This document shows, one piece after another, positions 18,208-24,658 of a DNA stretch of 24,658 nt (positions within the stretch are counted from its first letter, which is position 1; every line of letters starts with the position of its first letter). Origin of the DNA: Coptodactyla brooksi. Taxonomy: Eukaryota; Arthropoda; Insecta; Coleoptera; Scarabaeidae. A program made the translations under genes and the position numbers. The DNA lies in contig JAWQRM010000293.1 of NCBI GenBank assembly GCA_033557675.1, positions 1-24,658 of the forward strand, read 5' to 3'. The notes below the pieces were generated by a model. It did no database searches. It had not been told where the DNA came from and saw only the letters and a list, made by a program, of their open reading frames with translations.

Positions 18208-20396
18208 CTAAAAAGGAGCGTTATTCTTAATTTCAAAAATTTTACCTCCAAGATTCATACCATAAAACACATTTTCATTCCTGTACTTAGAAAATATAGT
18301 GTCTAGCTGTTCTGATTCCAATAAACTGTTTTTCAGAAACGACTACTTGGGAAAAACATATTTCTACTACCAGTGAAAAGAATGTTTTTTGCAAATATGT
18401 GAAAAAAGCAACTCATCAAATATTTGATAGTTGAAAATTTGCAACTAGCAACATTAGTTTCTAAAATATTCCCTAAAAGCAAAAAAAAAATGTTTTTTAG
18501 AACAGTATTGAAAATTATAAACAACATTGTCAAACTTTCGTACTATCTCTTCATTTGTTTTCAACTGTCAGCTTTTCTGTTTCTGAAGGGTATTAGGTTT
18601 CCACATTACTGAATAAACTTTTAAATGTGGGTAACTTTTCTGTACAACTATGCAGGTTAAGCTATTATTGCATTGGACATAATTGTAAACACATTTAAGC
18701 GTCAGGTGACACCGTTTCTCAATAAAATATATGAAATATGTTTGAAAATATGGTATGGCTTCTTTTCTTTCCAATTTTAAAACAACTCTATAATGACATA
18801 GGGTTTTTTTTAAGTGTTTATATAATTTTCTCAATAATTTAATAATCTCCAGAGAAATTAGATTATTTTTGTGTTCCGTAGTAAGTGCCCATATTTGATT
18901 GTTTTAAACCATCGAATATAGAATATTGGTACAAAAAACAAGCAAACATTTCAGTAGAGTGTGGTTCAGACAAAACAGACAACAAAAATAAAATGGAACA
19001 TAAAATTAATATTTATCCGTGGTAACAGTATGTTCTAATAGAAAATCTATACCGTTCAGGTTGGTAATAAATTTTTGTACTTCTGGTGAAGCACAGGAAT
19101 TTTCAATATCAACATGCTTCGTGCAACTTTGTCACATTTTCTATTTTAAAATGATTCAGGTACAATGGTACAGAAAAATCTACCTTATTACCTCCCTCAT
19201 CCATCTTGTATTTATGAAGTATGTACTGTATTTTTATAATTTCCAATAATAAATTATTGGAAATAATTTGTATTGTATTTTAAAACCTATAGGTTTGGTA
19301 CTTCACACTTCAGGAATCATTCATTTGTTTCGTTCCATGTATGCCAGGTATATCTGCTTTTTTTAGTTGCTGTTGGTTCGCGTATCGACATTTCGGAATG
19401 GTACGGATAATGCATTACCACAGCAGATTTCGTAGGAAGTGACGATAATAATTAATTTTTAAACAAAATTTTTAAGCCTGCGATATCCATCGTGTCCTTA
19501 CAACAATCAGCAGAACAATTAGTTGTACTTTTAGTTTATACTTATTCTTTGTCATTTGTTCACCACTGGCATGTAAAATTATAACCGTTTTTCCTCTGAA
19601 TTATGGTGCAATAACAGCATTTTCCACTGCCATACACCATATCTTTCTTTTCTAGGTTATGCATGATGTGCCACGACTCATTTAAACATATTATAGCTCC
19701 TATTTAATAGTTTACATATGAATCTCTTGCAACATAGATATTGTAATACATACATGGTTTCTTCTTCACAGTTAATTTCGAATCCTAACAAACAATTTTT
19801 TCAGAGCCTTATACATTTGATAATTTTTTGAATAATTTGCTTTGTTTACGCCTAACATTATAATTTTCTGTACTATGGATTGCTGAACTTCAGTCAATTC
19901 ATCCTTATGAAACGTTTTCTAAACCTTCAACAATGTTTTCTCGATGATGGAGCCTGATTGTAATAATGTATGAAGTTAAAACTTCTTTGTCTCTGTGATA
20001 TATATAAGCTAAAGCATCACACTAATGCCTAATAAATTGCACTTTAATCGTTATGATTCAATTTCGGTAATAACAATTCTATACGTAGTATGAATTTCGG
20101 TAAAAATAACTTTATTTAGTAGGACCCTGGCTAGTCCTTTCTCTGCCTATCTTTTCTTTGGTTTATGATCTTTGGACGACTATACTCTAATACATTCCAC
20201 TTTTGATCTCCTCGTGTTATGCATTTTATCAACACTTCAATTAATAGTAAACATTTAGTTTAGTTCCCTGTAGTAGTTTCTGAAATGTAGCCCATAAAGT
20301 CATGACGCAGCACATACGACATCATCACATTAATACAGTAGAACAAAATCAAAATATGTTTTACTTGAATCTTTGAAATTGCTGTTGTACACCTAC
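18208..20396 (-). other. NAA60 intron
   Basis: The intron is bounded by donor gtaggt (reading down from 20396) and acceptor ctcctttttag (ending 18208). It is about 2.2 kb and AT-rich. Several short open frames on both strands have no domain and are chance. A perfect 12-bp palindrome lies at 19239-19264 (loop aa). No nested gene or transposon was recognised. Confidence 0.75.
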
Positions 20397-20708
20397 TTTC
20401 TGGATTCGTAAAACATAATGGCTGCAGTGTTTGATGTCAAAACATGCAAGAACACAGCTTTCACTTTTTTCTTCTCAGGCGTCATCATGTATCGGAGGAA
20501 GGAGTCCAAGAGCAACGACGCTATCCCATTTCTACGGTAGTCCTTGGCAACGCCCAACGATAATATGTAACCAACGTGGGCATGTTCCGATAGTGATTTT
20601 GCCAATATTCCCGTGTCTTCAGGGTTCAGGGTGTCATATGGTTTTATCTCGGCAACGATCAGTCCTATTATGCTATGATTATGCACGGCGGCCAACGAGA
20701 AAAATCTA
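20397..20708 (-). CDS. Naa60: N-alpha-acetyltransferase 60, central GNAT exon
   Basis: This exon encodes 103 whole codons beginning RFFSLAAVHNHSIIGLIVAE, which aligns with human KKFFSLAATYRGAIVGMIVA. It holds the core of the GNAT domain: VGYILSLGVAKDYRRNGIAS includes the acetyl-CoA loop (R-x-x-G-x-A/G as RRNGIA) and the Tyr equivalent to human Tyr97, and VFLHVLTSNTAAIMFYESR includes the His equivalent to His138. NAA60 acetylates N-termini starting Met-Leu, -Ile, -Phe, -Tyr or -Lys on membrane proteins facing the cytosol. The acceptor is acttttacag; the donor at 20396 joins in frame to the exon ending at 18207. There are no stops or frameshifts. The upstream part carrying the WFPIEYPDSWY block was not found up to 24658. 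Confidence 0.9.
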
Positions 20709-21299
20709 CTGTAAAAGTTTATCAAAATGTCACAATATTGTACTAGGGCGTACTTGCAAATCTCAGCTGCATAGAAAAGAAAATGAAACTCTATTTTAAT
20801 GATGATTACCAATGGATAAGAGTGAACCTTATGTAATAGTTTCATAAGGGTCAGTATCCTATCTACTGGTATTTAATAGTGTTTATACCACATTAAAAAT
20901 ACAATCATATCTTTACACACTATTATTATAATTCACATATGGTAACTGATTTCACATGCTTCCTCATATCAGGAAATAATTGCAGACAACTTGTCAGATA
21001 TTTTCAGAAGATTATTTAAAATTAATATAAAAAACTTCTAGAATCAATCAGTGCCGGTAATTCAAATTTGAATACAATTGATAATAAGGGATGGGATGAT
21101 ACACGATTTATTGAACAATTTCTTCTCATGTCAGTGTTAACTAACATGAGAAGAAATCAAGTTAAAAAATCAAATTAACTAACATCAGGAAAATGTCAGT
21201 CTTTCTCCCCACTCTTTCAACTTTGCGTCTTATGTTACGCTGCCTCGCTCGCTCTTAAAATGAACGAGGCTCAGTCCGTCTCGCTTTCCCTCACTACTA
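20709..21299. other. Upstream NAA60 intron sequence, no exon recognised
   Basis: Non-coding. It holds a perfect 14-bp inverted repeat at 21118-21157 (12-base loop). A CG-richer patch near 21225-21290 (tcgctcgctct, gtctcgctttccc) lies just before the mariner insertion. Confidence 0.5.
21118..21157. repeat. Perfect 14-bp inverted repeat
   Basis: Arms 21118-21131 (atttcttctcatgt) and 21144-21157 match exactly in inverted orientation around cagtgttaacta. No transposon ends or coding function are evident. Confidence 0.8.
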
Positions 21300-22598
21300 T
21301 TGGGTTGTTCAGAAACTAATTCGTTTTTTATGGTGAAAATGAAAGACACTTTTCTTAGAGAGTATAAATATTTTATGCAATTGCATATTCGCTATTTTTG
21401 TCCAACACCTTTTGCATAAAACTTCTTTTATGAGTGCGGAATCTTTGTTGGCAAAAAACTGATCCAAGTTATTTTTGACGGCCTCATTTGAAGTAAAGGT
21501 TTTGCCGTCCAAAAAAAATTTTGTGGAGACCGAAACAAGTAATAACGGGAAGGTGCCAGATTTGAAGAATACGATAGGTATGGTCATATATCCCATCCAA
21601 GCTATAAAAGCTTTTGGCGAGTTACCAAACTGGTATGTGATCTCATATTACCTTGGTGGAACACTATACCTTTTCTATTGATCAACTCTGCCCTTTTCTG
21701 TTTGAGTGAATTATGTAATTTGTCCAGTTGGTCACAGTACATTTTAGGATTGATCGTGGTATTCTCCCAGAAAGTTTGAAAGAGTTCCCAAAAATTTTGT
21801 AAAGTCGCAAAAAAATTTGCAAACTTTTGCAAACCAGTTTGCAAAAAATCATGCAATTTATTTGTCCAGTTGATGACAGTACACTTTAGAATTGATCATG
21901 GTAATCTCCCAAAAATTTTGAAAAGAGCTCCCAAAAATTTTGCAACTTCCTCTCCAAGCTGTAAAAGCTTTTGGCAAGTTACCAAACTGGTATGTGGTCT
22001 CACATTACCTTAGTGGAACACTATACCTTTTCTATTGATCAACTCTGCCCTTTTCTGTTTGAGTGAATGATGTAATTTGTCCAGTTGATCACAGTACATT
22101 TTAGAATTGTTCGTGGTATTCTCCCAAAAAGTTTGAAAAGAACTCCTAAGAATTTTGCAAACTCGCAAAAAATTTTGTAAGCTTTTGCAAACCAGTTTGC
22201 AAAAAATCATACAATTTATTCGTCCAGTTGATGATAGTACACTTTAGAATTGATCATAGTATTCTCTCAAAAATTTTGAAAAAAATTTTGCCAACCAGTT
22301 TTGACACTGGCATTCTGTCAATACATCGACTAATTCTCGCTTGAACGGCATTTTTACCTTTTTTGTAATAAAAAAGCAAAATATGCTGAAAATGCTGTTT
22401 TTCATTCTCCATGTATTATAAAACACAATAAAAACAATTGCACTGAACCGAATAAAATGTTTTCAAACATAAACTTTGCAATGTCAGCCGTCAAAATCTA
22501 TAATGCATATACGGTTTTGAATGAAGTTGGCTGGTTAGAATACAACTAACACCTCTGATGCGATAAAAAGCAAAAAAATTACTTTCCGAACAATGCAA
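21300..22598 (-). mobile_element. mariner family A copy, full span but rearranged
   Basis: The ends are ttgggttgttcagaaactaa (21300) and, inverted, ttgcattgttcggaaagtaa (22598), with TA at both flanks. On the - strand the transposase starts MENEKQHFQHILLFYYKKGK near 22416 and continues NAVQAR before changing frame; CQCQNWLAKF near 22310 matches the family's RQCQNWFAKF. The DNA-binding linker is then lost. The catalytic centre MYCDQLDKL...RKGIVFHQ appears twice (see tandem duplication); family VFHQDNARPHTS reads VFHQGNMRSHTS in one copy, so the catalytic Asp is lost. The C-terminus (DGKTFTSNEAVKNNLDQFFA near 21510-21450) is well kept. Confidence 0.9.
21601..22300 (-). repeat. 357-bp tandem duplication within the mariner
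   Basis: Bases 21601-21957 and 21958 to about 22300 are diverged copies with period 357. Each starts with gct(a/g)taaaagcttttggc and holds the transposase block around VTRQKLL, GIVFHQ and MYCDQLDKL. Within each unit a ~145 bp sub-repeat recurs, marked by gtccagttg(a/g)t..cagtaca at about 21722, 21867, 22079 and 22221. Each unit also has a palindrome ttttgcaaac-ca-gtttgcaaaa (first at 21825-21846). Confidence 0.85.
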
Positions 22599-22799
22599 TA
22601 AAACCCTATGGGGCTAGTCATATATATCGCCAATCGGTATAGTCTGTTCTATAATATTTAAAATTCTATGTTCTTTGAGAATATATGAATATTCTCAATT
22701 ACAACATTCACTTTGGTGCTAAAAGATAATTCTAAGAAGTTACTGAGTTTTTTTCAGAAGACAACCAGAATACGTAGTGTAGATAATACAAAGATTATT

Positions 22800-22985
22800 C
22801 ATAACGCTTCAAAATGGCTTTAGACTGAGCCCTGGTGTTAATCCGATTGAGCATTTAAGGGATGTACCGGGTAATAATATTTGGACCATCTTTATACAAA
22901 GATTGAAAAACATAGTAAAGATAAAAAAGGGCCTACAAAATATGGGAGTAGATCATAGGATAAAACCATTGTTAATTTCTTTGTA
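22800..22985 (+). pseudogene. Tc1-like transposase C-terminal remnant
   Basis: One + frame from about 22800 reads FRLSPGVNPIEHLRDVPGNN and on for about 40 codons to a stop near 22983. SPGVNPIEHLRDV matches the SPDLNPIEHLWD block that holds the third acidic catalytic residue (Glu, in NPIEH) of Tc1 transposases. The key Trp is Arg. Nothing upstream was recognised, so it is a fragment. Confidence 0.6.
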
Positions 22986-23273
22986 ATTTTGTATTACTAT
23001 GAATAAATAAATATTTGGCTTACTTGCTGAACATGCCATTCATTACATTTTGGTTTTCATTGTGTAATTAATACTATTTCTGAATTAATGGGTGAATATT
23101 TTCTGCAGTCACAGTATATGACAACTATATGAGTTTCTTTTTTCACCAAATATTTTATAATACCTGATCTGTGGCATAAAAATTAAAATCTTTCTAGTAG
23201 AAATCAAGAATATATTATATCGTTCGGAAAACACAAAATTAATTTAAATCGATATACCGTTCTAATGCATATA

Positions 23274-24316
23274 CGAGGTTTGATAAAAACATACGAGGAA
23301 TTTTCATAAATACTAATTTTATCTCCTGCCTAGTACCCGTAAGATATAATACAGTTGCGCCGGTGCTTTTTCCAATCTTCAAATGACTTCTGGAATGCAG
23401 TTTTTCATTCATGGCTATTTTCACTCAGCTGTTGAATTTTTAGCCAAGCCAAAAATTCATAAACAAGCTTTGATTGTTATTTCATCACAAATCTGGGCAT
23501 TTTCTTCAGATTGCTTCATGCAAATGAAGCCTCTATGCAGCCTGGACTCGTATTGGTGATCATAGAACCTAGTGGCAAGACCTCATGGTATACTATGCCA
23601 CTGAAATCAAAGAAGACAGTGAGCATAACCTTCACATTCGATCTAACTTGACGAGCTTTTTTCAATCTTGGTCTTTCAGCAAGCTTCCATTGTTTCTATT
23701 GGACCTTAGTTTCGGCATCACCCCTTACTACCTACTTGAGCAGATCTGGATCATCGTTGACTTCATTTGGTCACTCCTAAGTAATGTCCATTTGGTAAAG
23801 CTGTTGATAGCAATTCAACAATTTTAGAGCAAATTTTGCGGCCACACTTGTCATGGAAAAAGAATCCGCAAAAATTGCTTGGCCTGAACCGAACCATATG
23901 CCAACATCATCTTCAAAGTCTTCATGCCCCTCTTGGAAGCAAATATACTACTTGTAAACGCTTGCTTTATTCATCGAAGACTCGCTAAAAGTATCATTGA
24001 ACATTTACAATATGATGTTATACTTTATTCCATTTTTAAAGCAACATTTACTGCTAAGTCCAAAAACCTTTGTTTCCCCAAGTAAACACATTGCCCAACA
24101 CATCAAACCACCTGTAACCAACGTGGTTTGGTATACAAACCCAACTATATGGCTTGTATAAGGTACAAGGAACAAGCCACAACCTAAGAAGGCATAAGGG
24201 ACTTGTGTCTTGTTAGGGATAAGTCTACTAACGCAACAACAAAACTATGATAATTGATCAACTATACAGCCCATTTAATTAAAAAATTGCACGTATTTTT
24301 TTAAAATCAAACCTCG
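23274..24316 (-). mobile_element. mariner family B copy, - orientation, dead
   Basis: The ends are acgaggtttgat at 23274 and atcaaacctcgt to 24316, with TA flanks. On the - strand, N-terminal pieces (CCFKNGIK near 24045, then SESSMNKASVYK near 23985-23955) join after a deletion to VGIWFGSGQAIFADSFSM near 23910-23860. The middle has GVVYHEVLP-like HEVLPLGSM near 23585. The tail reads KSFEDWKKHRRNCIISYG near 23385-23335, matching the family's CFEDWKKRWHKCI. Stops and frame changes are frequent. A short extra block at about 24105-24200 (ggtttggtatacaaaccc) is not shared with sister copies. Confidence 0.85.
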
Positions 24317-24444
24317 TATTGCGTTTACAATCAAGGAATTTTAAAGTTTTTTTGGTTTGGAAGGTTAGCATCAAAACAATAATAAAAAGTGCTAGCAAAA
24401 ATCTATGCTAATTTAAATTGAATATTACTTTATTTGTATAGGTC

Positions 24445-24658
24445 CTTATACAGGGTGATTCACAACCTATACGCATAAACTTGTACATTTATTCCTGGTG
24501 ATAAATAATGATTATTAAGCAAAAAAAAATTTAATAAAAGTTTTTTAGTTTCCGAAATATCCGTATAATTAAAAAAGAACAAGGTAGGCTGGTAAAAAAT
24601 AGGTATGTATTTTGTTATTAAGTTGTGTATTAAGTTGACATTAGTTGTGTCAGTTTAA
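24445..24658. mobile_element. Possible transposon end running out of the window
   Basis: The string tacagggtgattcacaacc (from about 24449) resembles the TACAGGGTG start common to insect Tc1/mariner-like elements, and a related inverted string lies at 11372-11393. The rest is AT-rich and has no coding match before the window ends. Confidence 0.35.

Noticed and set aside
20431..20799. 122-codon + strand open frame
   Set aside because: It is the antisense of the NAA60 exon at 20397-20708, which explains its openness.
1..24658. Bacterial-style features, CRISPR arrays, tRNA or rRNA genes
   Set aside because: No regularly spaced direct repeats, no cloverleaf with a GTTC arm, and no rRNA signature were seen; gene structure is eukaryotic.

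Overview
The window looks like AT-rich arthropod (most likely insect) nuclear DNA. Evidence: spliceosomal exons with GT/AG borders, an exon pair of the eukaryote-specific acetyltransferase NAA60, long non-coding stretches, and many decayed insect-type DNA transposons (mariner, Tc1-like, Tigger/pogo, hAT, possibly piggyBac). No operon, ribosome-binding site, CRISPR array, rRNA or tRNA was seen.

Two host genes are visible, both partial and convergent. On the + strand, 13201-13487 is a terminal coding exon of an unidentified Ser/Thr/Pro-rich protein. On the - strand, 20397-20708 and 18096-18207 are two consecutive NAA60 exons (Golgi-type N-terminal acetyltransferase, GNAT fold). The exons join in frame across a 2.2 kb intron. 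The second ends at a stop just after the GNAT core, so the C-terminal tail that anchors human NAA60 to membranes is missing. The NAA60 5' exons were not found in the window.

Most of the rest is transposon debris. Mariner family A (TIR starting ttgggttgttcag) has a 3' end at 1-157 and a rearranged full-span copy at 21300-22598. Mariner family B (TIR cgaggtttgat, SETMAR-like transposase) has copies at 14674-15736, 16241-17230 and 23274-24316, plus a fragment at about 12655-13007. Other remnants: transposase N-terminus at 1102-1287, Tigger/pogo at 5063-6215, a DDE fragment at 7539-7859, a hAT end at 8182 with a hAT transposase at 10056-10415 inside a ~285 bp inverted repeat, a piggyBac-like MITE at 8414-8641, and a Tc1 tail at about 22800-22985.

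The most unusual signal is a group of hammerhead-ribozyme-like motifs. Two short elements (3991-4231 and 12430-12632) are near-perfect inverted repeats carrying hammerhead-like sequences in both arms, pointing outward. Single motifs lie at 8847-8889 (-) and 11604-11650 (+). Stem I, stem II, stem III and the cleavage triplet can be traced in most copies. All have one extra base between the CTGANGA box and stem II, and several have core mutations. They resemble the hammerheads of Penelope-like elements and retrozymes, but no reverse transcriptase was found nearby. A second signal is an excess of short perfect palindromes, clustered at 11774-11980 and arising inside mariner copies, which suggests template-switch mutation.
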